From Thermoanaerobaculia bacterium (GTDB taxonomy: Bacteria; Acidobacteriota; Thermoanaerobaculia; UBA5066), in NCBI GenBank assembly GCA_017999215.1, contig JAGOBQ010000345.1:1-5094 (forward strand): DNA of 5,094 nt, written 5' to 3'. The notes under the pieces are model-generated. The model had not been told where the DNA came from and ran no database searches. It saw only the letters and a list, made by a program, of their open reading frames with translations. The position numbers and the translations under genes are program-made. Positions 1 to 5,020 of the stretch are shown here, in pieces. Within the stretch, counting starts at the first letter, position 1. The number at the start of each line of letters is the position of its first letter.

Positions 1-524
1 TCGTCGTCGCCCTCCCGCACGAGCGCTCCTGCATGCACCTCGACACGGTCTTCACGCAGGTCTCCGAAGGGGAGTGCCTCTGCTACTCCCCGATGATCCT
101 CGCCGGCGGGGCGGAGGAGGCCGACGTCTATTCCGTCGACCTGACCCACGACGAGATCACCTGGACGCCGGAGCACGACTTCCTCTCGGCCCTGAAGCGC
201 CGCGGCCTCGACCTCGAGCCGATCCCGTGCGGGGGCCGCGACCCGATCGACGAGCAGAGGGAGCAGTGGACCGACGGGGCGAACGCGTTCGCCGTCGCGC
301 CGGGGGTCATCGTCTGCTATGACCGGAACGAGAAGACGGCGGAGGAGCTCGACCGGCACGGGTACGAGATCGTGCGGGACGAGGACCTCCTCCTCGGCCG
401 GCGCGAGATCGACCCGAACGGGACGAAGAAGGTCGCGATCCAGCTCTCCACGACCGAGCTCGCGCGGGCTCGCGGCGGCCCTCGCTGCATGACGATGCCC
501 CTCGTGAGGGAGCGGCTGGGCTGA
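1..524 (+). CDS. arcA: Arginine deiminase, C-terminal part (5' end outside window)
   Basis: Arginine deiminase hydrolyses L-arginine to citrulline and ammonia in the cytoplasm, the first step of the ADI pathway that yields ATP through ornithine carbamoyltransferase and carbamate kinase. The reading frame is open from base 3 (ALPHERSC then MHLDTVFT), so the ATG at 33 is an internal Met and the gene began upstream. The MHLDTVFT motif carries the catalytic His and Asp of the guanidino-modifying fold. The segment with GGRDPIDEQREQWTDGAN is the conserved substrate-binding region, and RGGPRCMTMPL near the end carries the nucleophilic Cys (codon 486-488), 11 residues before the TGA. Both ends of the active site seen here are intact, so the enzyme is probably functional; the N-terminal half with the catalytic Glu is not visible. 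The next gene starts 5 bases after the stop. No arcB or arcC follows, so any other pathway genes must lie upstream or elsewhere. Family call is secure; the whole-gene length is unknown. Confidence 0.95.
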   Translation, partial: VVALPHERSCMHLDTVFTQVSEGECLCYSPMILAGGAEEADVYSVDLTHDEITWTPEHDFLSALKRRGLDLEPIPCGGRDPIDEQREQWTDGANAFAVAPGVIVCYDRNEKTAEELDRHGYEIVRDEDLLLGRREIDPNGTKKVAIQLSTTELARARGGPRCMTMPLVRERLG

Positions 525-529
525 GCCGC
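512..529 (+). other. Hairpin at the arcA-lipoprotein junction
   Basis: A perfect 6-bp inverted repeat (GCGGCT at 512-517, AGCCGC at 524-529) with a 6-base loop spans the arcA stop codon and ends immediately before the GTG at 530. A Shine-Dalgarno-like GAGGGAG (506-512) lies just upstream, 17 bases from the start codon; folding of the hairpin would bring it next to the GTG. There is no T tract, so it is not an intrinsic terminator. Such short GC stems arise often by chance in DNA this GC-rich, so function is only a possibility. Confidence 0.3.
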
Positions 530-1483
530 GTGCGCGCCCCCCTCGGGGCCGTGGCCCTCCTCGCGGCGCTTCTCGCCGGGTGCGGCGGCAAGGAGCCGCC
601 GCCGGCGCCGCCGGCGAAGGCGGAGGGCTCCGCCGCGCTCGTCTCGCTCTCCCGCGTCCCGCTCCGGGCCGAGCCGTCGGCGAAAGGGGCGACGGTGGCG
701 CTCCTCCGGCGCGGCGCGGAGGTGAAGGTGGAGGCGTCCGAAGGGGCGTTCGCGCGGGTCACGACGAAGGACGGCCGGACCGGCTGGATCGAGTCGGGGA
801 GCTGGGAGATGGCGGGCGAGAAGGCCGCGCGCGAGCGGCGGGCCGAGGCCGTGGGGCGCTTCACGACGATCCCGGGAAAGATCGTCGTCCCCTGCCCGGT
901 CTACCTCGCCCCCGACTTCGGCGCCGCGCGCTGGGGAGAGCTCGAGGACGGCGACCCGGTCGAGGTCGTCCTCGCCGACCACGACTTCCTCGGCGTCCGC
1001 CTCCTCGGAATCGACCTCGCGTTCGTCCCCGCTCACGCCGTTCGTTACGTCCCTCCGGCCGCGCCGACTCCGCCGATGCCGGCCCCCGCGGCCCCGGAAG
1101 GGGCGGCCGCCCCGGGGCCCGGCGGGCCGGTCGACGTCCCGGCTGGCGGCTTCGGCGCGGAGGCGGCGCCCGACTCCTCGGCCGAGCCGTACACGTCGCT
1201 TCCGTTCGGGGCGACGCCCCCCGTCCTGAAGACGCGCGTCGAGCCGGCCTACCCGGCGACGGCCCGCAAGGCGGGGGTCGGGGGAGACGTCGTCCTTCAG
1301 GTCGTCGTCGAGCGGGACGGCACGATCGGGAGCGTCTTCGCGGTCCAGGAGGGGCCGCTCGGTCTCACGACCGCCGCGACGGACGCCGTCCGGCGGTGGG
1401 TCTACGAGCCCGCGCGCCTGGACGGCCGGCCGATCGCCGTCATGAAGACGGTGCGCGTCCGGTTCCAGGCCGCCGCCCCCTGA
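530..1483 (+). CDS. Lipoprotein with two SH3-like domains and a TonB C-terminal-like domain
   Basis: 317 residues from GTG 530. An N-terminal signal peptide ends in a lipobox L15-A16-G17-C18, so the mature protein should be lipid-anchored at Cys18; the following Gly-Gly (no Asp at +2) fits outer-membrane sorting under the Lol rule. A short Pro-rich spacer (21-30) leads to a bacterial SH3-like domain at about 36-96 (V-P-L-R-A-E-P-S start, GWIESG end), then a second SH3-like segment at about 108-175, a Pro/Ala/Gly linker at about 175-225, and a TonB C-terminal domain at about 229-314. The last shows the family pattern: V-E-P-A-Y-P (Tyr241, Pro242), G-D-V-V-L, DGT, and RRWVYEPA followed by DGRP. 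SH3b domains usually bind peptidoglycan or peptides, and TonB_C binds TonB boxes of outer-membrane transporters; the role here is inferred only. It lacks the N-terminal membrane helix by which true TonB contacts ExbB/ExbD. The start is chosen because the next in-frame GTG (551) would truncate the signal peptide. Translation is probably coupled to arcA. Confidence 0.85.
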   Translation: MRAPLGAVALLAALLAGCGGKEPPPAPPAKAEGSAALVSLSRVPLRAEPSAKGATVALLRRGAEVKVEASEGAFARVTTKDGRTGWIESGSWEMAGEKAARERRAEAVGRFTTIPGKIVVPCPVYLAPDFGAARWGELEDGDPVEVVLADHDFLGVRLLGIDLAFVPAHAVRYVPPAAPTPPMPAPAAPEGAAAPGPGGPVDVPAGGFGAEAAPDSSAEPYTSLPFGATPPVLKTRVEPAYPATARKAGVGGDVVLQVVVERDGTIGSVFAVQEGPLGLTTAATDAVRRWVYEPARLDGRPIAVMKTVRVRFQAAAP

Positions 1484-1508
1484 GCGCCGGAGCCGCGCCG
1501 CAGCCTCC

Positions 1509-1514
1509 TATAAT
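1509..1514 (+). promoter_or_regulatory. Perfect -10 element (TATAAT) upstream of the cyclase
   Basis: TATAAT lies in the 46-base gap between the lipoprotein stop and the cyclase ATG, in an otherwise very GC-rich stretch. Initiation about 7 bases downstream would start the transcript near 1521 and leave a leader of only about 9 bases. The bases just before the ATG (ACCGCCTCC) contain no Shine-Dalgarno, which agrees with a very short or leaderless-like mRNA. Positions 16-18 bases upstream (around 1485-1492) show no TTGACA-like -35 element. Function is inferred from the match and location. Confidence 0.6.
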
Positions 1515-1529
1515 CGCGCCACCGCCTCC

Positions 1530-3167
1530 ATGTACGAGCTCGTCTACGAGGTCGAAGGCCGACCGCAGCGATTCCGCCTGACCGGGACGGAGGTCTTCCT
1601 CGGCCGGTCGAGCGAGAACGAGATCGTCCTGAACGACTTCTCCGTCTCCCGCCGGCACGCGGTGATCCGGCAGGAGAGCGGCGCCTGGCTCGTCATCGAC
1701 CAGAACTCGACGAACGGCGTGAAGGTCAACGGGAAGTTCGTCGCCTCCTCCCCGATCGTCCCCGGCGACGTCCTGACCGTCGGCACGTTCTCCCTCACCG
1801 TTCGGGAAGAGGTCCCCGCGGTCCGGCCTCTCCCGCCCGTCCAGGGCGTGGGGGAGTCGTCCTCGACGTTCATAAGGTCGATCGCCGATTTCAACCGGGA
1901 CTTCCACCTCGAGGACTTCGTTCCCGAGGAGGAGGACGACGCCCTCTCCGCTTCCGGGAAGCGGTCGACCTCGGCCGTCGCCCGGAGCAAGATCTTCGAG
2001 ATCCTCGTCCAGGTCGCCAAGACGCTGATCCTCGCGCGCGAGGTCCACGAGGTCCTCGGCCGCGTCGTCGACCTCCTCTTCGAGCACCTGCCCGTGGACC
2101 GCGCCGTCGTCGTCCTCGTCGGGGACGAGGGGGGCCTCGTCCCGATGCTCGCGCGGCAGCGGGGGAAGGAGCCGGGAGAGGCCGAGGAGATCTTCTCCCA
2201 CACGATCGTCGAGTCGGTCGTGAAGAACCGCGTCGCCGTCCTCACCTCCGACGCACTCGCCGACGGCCGCTTCGAGGCGGGGCAGTCGATCCGGATCCAG
2301 CAGATCCGCTCGGCGATGTGCGTCCCTCTCTGGAACCAGGACCGGGTCATCGGCGCGCTCCACGTCGACACGCCGCTCCGGGTCGGGAGCTTCACCGCCG
2401 ACGACCTCGACCTCCTGACCGCCCTCGGCAACTTCGCCGCCGTGGCCATCGAGAGGGCGCGCCTCCAGCGGCGGATCGAGCGGGAGGAGCGGATCCGCGA
2501 GCGCCTCTCGCGCTACCACTCCCCGGGCGTCGTCGAGGAGATCGCCTCCGACGCGAGCGGCGTCATCGAGCGCGTGAGGACCCGGAACGTCACCGTCTTC
2601 TTCGCCGACATCGTCGGCTTCACGAGCGCGGCCGAGGGGATGGAGCCCGAGGCGCTCTCGCGCTTCCTGTCGACGTTCTTCACCTACGCGGCGGACGCGA
2701 TCTTCGCGCAGGGGGGGACCCTCGACAAGTTCATCGGCGACGCCGTCATGGCGTTCTTCGGCGCGCCGATCGTCCAGCCCGACCACGCGCGTCGTGCGGT
2801 CGCGGCGGCCGCGAAGCTCGTCGAGAACGTCAAGGCCTGGAACCTCGAACGGGTCGCGCGCGGCGAGCCGCCCGTCGGCGTGAGGATCGGCGTCAACACC
2901 GGCAACGTCGTCGTCGGCGACATCGGCTCGGCGCAGCGCGTCGACTACACCGTCCTCGGCAACACCGTGAACGTCGCGGCCCGGATCGAGGAGTACGTCG
3001 CCGGGCCGAACGAGGTCGCGGTCGGCGAGGAGACGGCGCGCCTGACGGCCGAGGACTACGCGTTCGAGCCGCTCGGCGACGTGAAGCTCAAGGGGCTCTC
3101 GCGCGGCCTGCCGTGCTATCGCGTCAAGCTCGACGCCCGCGGCGTCCCGCTGCCGGCGCCGCGCTGA
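1530..3167 (+). CDS. FHA-GAF-class III adenylate cyclase (class IIIb-like)
   Basis: 545 residues, predicted cytoplasmic with no membrane segment; it should convert ATP to cAMP and pyrophosphate. Residues 1-95 are an FHA phosphothreonine-binding domain with its key residues Gly25-Arg26-Ser27, Ser40-Arg41-Arg42-His43 and Asn62-Gly63. A linker with an acidic patch (133-137) leads to a GAF sensor domain at about 155-308, then a charged helical signalling segment (about 306-330) ending in an RYHSPGVVEEI motif, and a class III cyclase domain at about 350-535. Catalytic residues are complete: metal-binding Asp360 (FFADIVGF) and Asp404 (DKFIGDAVM), 44 residues apart; purine-selecting Lys400; Thr474 in DYTVLGNTVN at the second substrate position; and transition-state Asn481 and Arg485. 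Lys plus Thr, instead of Lys plus Asp, is the class IIIb pattern known from bicarbonate-stimulated bacterial cyclases and argues for ATP rather than GTP. The domain should work as a homodimer, gated by the FHA and GAF inputs. TATAAT sits 15 bases upstream. The stop is directly followed by the ATG of the diphosphatase gene. Confidence 0.95.
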   Translation: MYELVYEVEGRPQRFRLTGTEVFLGRSSENEIVLNDFSVSRRHAVIRQESGAWLVIDQNSTNGVKVNGKFVASSPIVPGDVLTVGTFSLTVREEVPAVRPLPPVQGVGESSSTFIRSIADFNRDFHLEDFVPEEEDDALSASGKRSTSAVARSKIFEILVQVAKTLILAREVHEVLGRVVDLLFEHLPVDRAVVVLVGDEGGLVPMLARQRGKEPGEAEEIFSHTIVESVVKNRVAVLTSDALADGRFEAGQSIRIQQIRSAMCVPLWNQDRVIGALHVDTPLRVGSFTADDLDLLTALGNFAAVAIERARLQRRIEREERIRERLSRYHSPGVVEEIASDASGVIERVRTRNVTVFFADIVGFTSAAEGMEPEALSRFLSTFFTYAADAIFAQGGTLDKFIGDAVMAFFGAPIVQPDHARRAVAAAAKLVENVKAWNLERVARGEPPVGVRIGVNTGNVVVGDIGSAQRVDYTVLGNTVNVAARIEEYVAGPNEVAVGEETARLTAEDYAFEPLGDVKLKGLSRGLPCYRVKLDARGVPLPAPR

Positions 3168-3764
3168 ATGCCCCCGAGCCTCGACCGCCTCGTCTTCCTC
3201 ACCTCGAACGCCGGCAAGGCGCGCGAGGCCTCCGCGCTCCTCGGCCGCCCGGTCGAGGCGCGGGCGCTCGACCTGCCCGAGATCCAGTCGCTCGACTTCG
3301 TCGAGGTCGTCACCGCGAAGGCGCTCGCCGCGGCGGAGAAGCTCGGCGTTCCGGTCCTCGTCGAGGACTCGGGCCTTGCGCTCCCCGGCTGGAAGGGCTA
3401 CCCCGGCCCGCTCACGAAGTACGCCGTCGGCGCGGTCGGCGAGGCGGGCTTCGCGCGCCTCGCGCACGCCTGGGGCGATCCGCGCGCCGAGGCCGTCTCG
3501 ACGCTCGGCCTCGCCTGGCCGGGCGCGGCTCCCGCCGACGTCGTCGTCGCGGTGGGGCGCGTGGCCGGCTCCCTCGCTCCCGAGCCGCGCGGCGCGAGCG
3601 GCTTCGGCTGGGACGTCATCTTCGTCCCCGACGGCGAGACGCGCACCTACGCGGAGATGAGCGCCGAGGAGAAGAACGCCCGCTCGCACCGCGCGAGGGC
3701 GTTCGCGGCGCTCGTGGAGCGGCTCGGGATATCCTCCCGAGGCGGCGGAGGGGTAACTTCGTGA
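3168..3764 (+). CDS. rdgB: XTP/dITP diphosphatase, HAM1/RdgB family
   Basis: 198 residues, the usual family length of about 190-200. The enzyme hydrolyses non-canonical purine triphosphates (dITP, ITP, XTP) to monophosphate and pyrophosphate, keeping inosine and xanthosine out of DNA and RNA. Visible signatures are LTSNAGK (11-17, triphosphate binding), VEDSGL (65-70, with Asp67 the likely general base), GFGWDVIF (145-152), and the C-terminal SAEEKN (165-170) with SHR (173-175). The PEIQSLDFVEVVTAKA and GYPGPLTKY segments resemble archaeal and eukaryotic ITPases more than E. coli RdgB, and the usual GFGYDP is GFGWDV here. The ATG immediately follows the cyclase TGA with no spacer and no recognisable Shine-Dalgarno, so translation probably depends on reinitiation. 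The stop overlaps the next gene's GTG. The last ten or so residues (after ERLG) are a Gly/Ser tail that encodes the next gene's ribosome binding site. Family is secure; the gene symbol is by homology class only. Confidence 0.93.
   Translation: MPPSLDRLVFLTSNAGKAREASALLGRPVEARALDLPEIQSLDFVEVVTAKALAAAEKLGVPVLVEDSGLALPGWKGYPGPLTKYAVGAVGEAGFARLAHAWGDPRAEAVSTLGLAWPGAAPADVVVAVGRVAGSLAPEPRGASGFGWDVIFVPDGETRTYAEMSAEEKNARSHRARAFAALVERLGISSRGGGGVTS
3730..3735 (+). promoter_or_regulatory. Possible internal -10-like element (TATCCT)
   Basis: TATCCT matches the -10 consensus at 4 of 6 positions and lies within the diphosphatase 3' end, 25 bases before the next start codon. Initiation near 3742 would give a short leader that still contains the GGAGGGG ribosome binding site. 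No -35 is visible at the expected distance. It may equally be chance, and is listed because AT-rich hexamers are rare in this region. Confidence 0.25.
3747..3753 (+). promoter_or_regulatory. Shine-Dalgarno deciding the GTG start at 3761
   Basis: GGAGGGG with 7 bases before GTG 3761 is one of only two strong ribosome binding sites in the window. It fixes the start of the membrane-anchored protein gene, whose frame is open much further upstream as an out-of-frame shadow of the cyclase and diphosphatase genes. Confidence 0.8.
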
Positions 3765-4411
3765 TCGAGCTTCTCGGCAATCCCTGGTTCGCGGCGGGCT
3801 TTCTCGTCTTCGCGGCCGCTGTCCTCACCTTCATCGCGCGGCGCAACAGGGCCCGCGAGGAGGCGGCGAAGAGGCCGTCCCGTTCGGCTCCGCAGGCCCG
3901 GTCGGCGCCGGCTCCGCGTTCGGCCCCGTCGGCTGCGCTCCCGGCGCCGGAACGGCGAAGCCCCGGAGCCTCCCTCGACGCCGCGAGCCTTCCTCCCGGC
4001 TTCCGGGACCTGGCCTGGGGGAGCGCCCCGGTCGAAGGGATGCAGCTCGTCGCCGAGAACGGCGAGCACCGGTTCCTGTCCCGCCCGACGGACTCGCTGA
4101 GGATCGGGAGAGCCGTACTCAACTCGATCACCTACGTCTATGAGCGAGGCCGGCTTCAGGCGGCCGTCGTCGAGCTCCCGGCCTCGGGCTTCGAGCCGCT
4201 CCAGCGCCAGCTCCGGGAGGACTGGGGAGCGCCGAGGACGTTGAAGCCGGACCAGAAGTACGCGTGGGCCGACATGAGGGCGGGCGACGAGGCGACCCAG
4301 GCGATCCTCGAGAAGCCGCCCGCGAGCCGGACCGCGAAGCTGGTCGTCTCCGCGAAGGCCGGGAGCGCCGCCCGGACCCGGGACGCGGGCGCGGCCGACG
4401 CCGGAGCGTAG
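3761..4411 (+). CDS. Membrane-anchored protein of unknown function
   Basis: 216 residues from GTG 3761, chosen because a GGAGGGG ribosome binding site lies 7 bases upstream, the protein then begins with a hydrophobic helix, and the GTGA overlap with the diphosphatase stop is a classic coupled junction. Residues about 9-26 form a single transmembrane segment followed by a basic stretch (RRNRAREEAAKR), predicting N-out/C-in by the positive-inside rule, although a signal-anchor reading is possible. An Ala/Pro/Ser/Arg-rich linker (about 38-72) includes three hexads: RSAPQA, RSAPAP, RSAPSA. A folded domain follows at about 78-198, starting FRDLAWGSAP, with DSLRIGRAVL, ITYVYERGRL and LREDWGAPR motifs. 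This pattern (GLxWG start, YxxxxGRL strand, then a helix ending in a (Y/W)GxP turn) resembles small uncharacterised domains in delta-proteobacterial and acidobacterial membrane or periplasmic proteins, but I cannot name it. The Ala/Gly-rich C-terminus is probably disordered. No catalytic motif is evident. Confidence 0.85.
   Translation: MIELLGNPWFAAGFLVFAAAVLTFIARRNRAREEAAKRPSRSAPQARSAPAPRSAPSAALPAPERRSPGASLDAASLPPGFRDLAWGSAPVEGMQLVAENGEHRFLSRPTDSLRIGRAVLNSITYVYERGRLQAAVVELPASGFEPLQRQLREDWGAPRTLKPDQKYAWADMRAGDEATQAILEKPPASRTAKLVVSAKAGSAARTRDAGAADAGA
3881..3934 (+). repeat. Three degenerate 18-bp tandem repeats encoding RSAPxx hexads
   Basis: Three consecutive 18-base units encode RSAPQA, RSAPAP and RSAPSA (residues 41-58 of the membrane-anchored protein). 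The DNA copies differ at several synonymous positions, so this is an old or selected low-complexity linker rather than a recent slippage product. It would act as a flexible spacer between the membrane helix and the folded domain. Confidence 0.6.
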
Positions 4412-4551
4412 GTTCTCTCCGGTACGGCCGGCGAGGGGGCGTTGGTCCGCCCGCTTCCGATATCGAGTCAGGCATCCACTGCGGAGGACCCGTACCTGCG
4501 TGGGGCCATCACCGGCACCGACCAGGGTCGTCCGGACAGCCCGGAGGTGTA
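4412..4551 (+). other. Intergenic region before the small membrane protein gene
   Basis: This 140-base gap holds no credible gene. A small imperfect GC hairpin near 4418-4437 lacks a T tract and is not a convincing terminator. An 8-base palindrome CGATATCG lies at 4458-4465. A GCGGAGGA at 4481-4488 followed by GTG 4500 looks like a start, but the resulting frame is a shadow of the downstream gene. No -35/-10 pair with normal spacing was found. Confidence 0.5.
4543..4549 (+). promoter_or_regulatory. Shine-Dalgarno deciding the ATG start at 4552
   Basis: GGAGGTG ends 2 bases before ATG 4552 (4 bases from the GGAGG core). The core is a near-perfect anti-Shine-Dalgarno match, though the spacing is slightly short. 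It selects this ATG over the much earlier starts available in the same open frame. Confidence 0.75.
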
Positions 4552-4911
4552 ATGGGGGCTCTCCTCTTCATCGTCTTGTGGGGCATCGTGATCGTCGGAG
4601 GGCTTCCGCGGCGCACGCAGGAGGCGCTCGAGTTTCGCTTCGGATGGTGGTCCGCGAAGGTGGCGGGCCTCCTCAGCGCCGCTCTCGAAATGCATGCGGG
4701 ATACCGCCTCGTGCGCGTCACGCTGGCCGCGTTCTCCATGGAGCGCGTGTCGGTGACGGCGACCGCCATCTTGTACGCCATTTCTGCGTTCCTCCTTCTC
4801 GAGGGACTCATTCGGTTCCTGGTGACGTACCGGATGGGCGACCTGGCCCTTCCGTCTCTCCCTGTGTGGGCGGTCGCGCGGCTCATCGAGTGGTTGCGCC
4901 CGAGTGTCTAG
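4552..4911 (+). CDS. Small membrane protein of unknown function
   Basis: 119 residues from the ATG at 4552, supported by a GGAGG core just upstream and by the protein starting immediately with a hydrophobic helix. The first membrane segment is about residues 2-17 (Leu/Ile/Val-rich). The centre (about 34-62) is amphipathic to moderately hydrophobic and could form a further helix. A second clear membrane segment is about 68-92, from VSVTATAILYAISAF to LIRFLV. The C-terminus is short, with Trp106 and Trp114 and a basic-aromatic end, possibly lying at the membrane surface. I recognise no family. Codon use is looser than in the upstream genes (TTG, TTT, CAT and similar codons appear), so it may belong to a different class of gene or have a different history. 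It lies 140 bases after the preceding gene, so it is probably transcribed separately. The frame remains open upstream of 4552, but that part reads as Arg/Gly-rich shadow. Confidence 0.65.
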   Translation: MGALLFIVLWGIVIVGGLPRRTQEALEFRFGWWSAKVAGLLSAALEMHAGYRLVRVTLAAFSMERVSVTATAILYAISAFLLLEGLIRFLVTYRMGDLALPSLPVWAVARLIEWLRPSV

Positions 4912-4926
4912 AGACCGCCGGCATGT

Positions 4927-4941
4927 GACGAGGGTTTCGTC
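4927..4941 (+). other. Small hairpin downstream of the small membrane protein gene
   Basis: GACGA (4927-4931) and TCGTC (4937-4941) pair around a 5-base loop, 16 bases after the stop codon. It could mark the transcript end, but the stem is short and no T run follows, so it is not called a terminator. Confidence 0.25.
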
Positions 4942-4960
4942 GCGCCGACAGATTGGCAAT

Positions 4961-4994
4961 CCGGACCGGGTTGGTCTTGCTTGACACGGTCCGG
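4961..4994 (+). repeat. 8-bp perfect inverted repeat flanking a TTGACA
   Basis: CCGGACCG (4961-4968) and CGGTCCGG (4987-4994) are exact reverse complements separated by 18 bases. The right arm runs into the poly-G tract. The spacer ends in TTGACA. The position before a signal-peptide gene suggests an operator or an RNA stem, but neither can be shown from sequence alone. Confidence 0.5.
4981..4986 (+). promoter_or_regulatory. Perfect -35-like TTGACA, no matching -10
   Basis: TTGACA is an exact match to the sigma-70 -35 consensus and lies 34 bases before the ATG at 5021. At the normal spacing of 17 bases the -10 position (5004-5009) is GGGGAA, the end of the poly-G run, which is not a -10. A TAGAAT at 5035-5040 is too far away (48 bases). 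It is therefore either a coincidence, an activator-dependent promoter, or a promoter whose spacer has been expanded by the G run. Confidence 0.3.
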
Positions 4995-5020
4995 GGGGGG
5001 GGGGGGGAAGGTCCCCCCCC
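4993..5020 (+). repeat. Poly-G (15) and poly-C (8) homopolymer tracts
   Basis: Fifteen consecutive G (4993-5007), then AAGGT, then eight consecutive C (5013-5020) ending exactly at the ATG of the last reading frame. G8 and C8 can pair as a hairpin with a 5-base AAGGT loop. Fifteen G is also just enough for four GGG runs with one-base loops (G-quadruplex). Long G tracts are typical of slipped-strand phase-variation sites, but also of sequencing and assembly errors, particularly near contig ends. Confidence 0.85.

Noticed and set aside
317..1036. 239-codon minus-strand frame across arcA and the lipoprotein gene
   Set aside because: The translation is Arg-rich low complexity, opposite two genes with clear family signatures.
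1440..3689. 749-codon open frame on the minus strand
   Set aside because: It lies antisense to the cyclase and diphosphatase, and its translation is a low-complexity Arg/Asp/Glu/Leu/Gly mixture with no domain. Long antisense frames are expected from GC-biased codons.
2318..3760. Long upstream extension of the frame encoding the membrane-anchored protein
   Set aside because: Its translation is Arg/Ala/Gly-rich and overlaps two confident genes in another frame. The real start is GTG 3761, with a strong ribosome binding site and the membrane helix.
4418..4437. GC-rich imperfect hairpin after the membrane-anchored protein gene, considered as a terminator
   Set aside because: The stem has a bulge and there is no T tract after it.
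4500..4928. 142-codon + strand frame starting at GTG 4500, behind a GGAGGA
   Set aside because: The product is Arg/His/Pro-rich and out of frame with the well-supported membrane protein at 4552. The GGAGGA match is probably chance.
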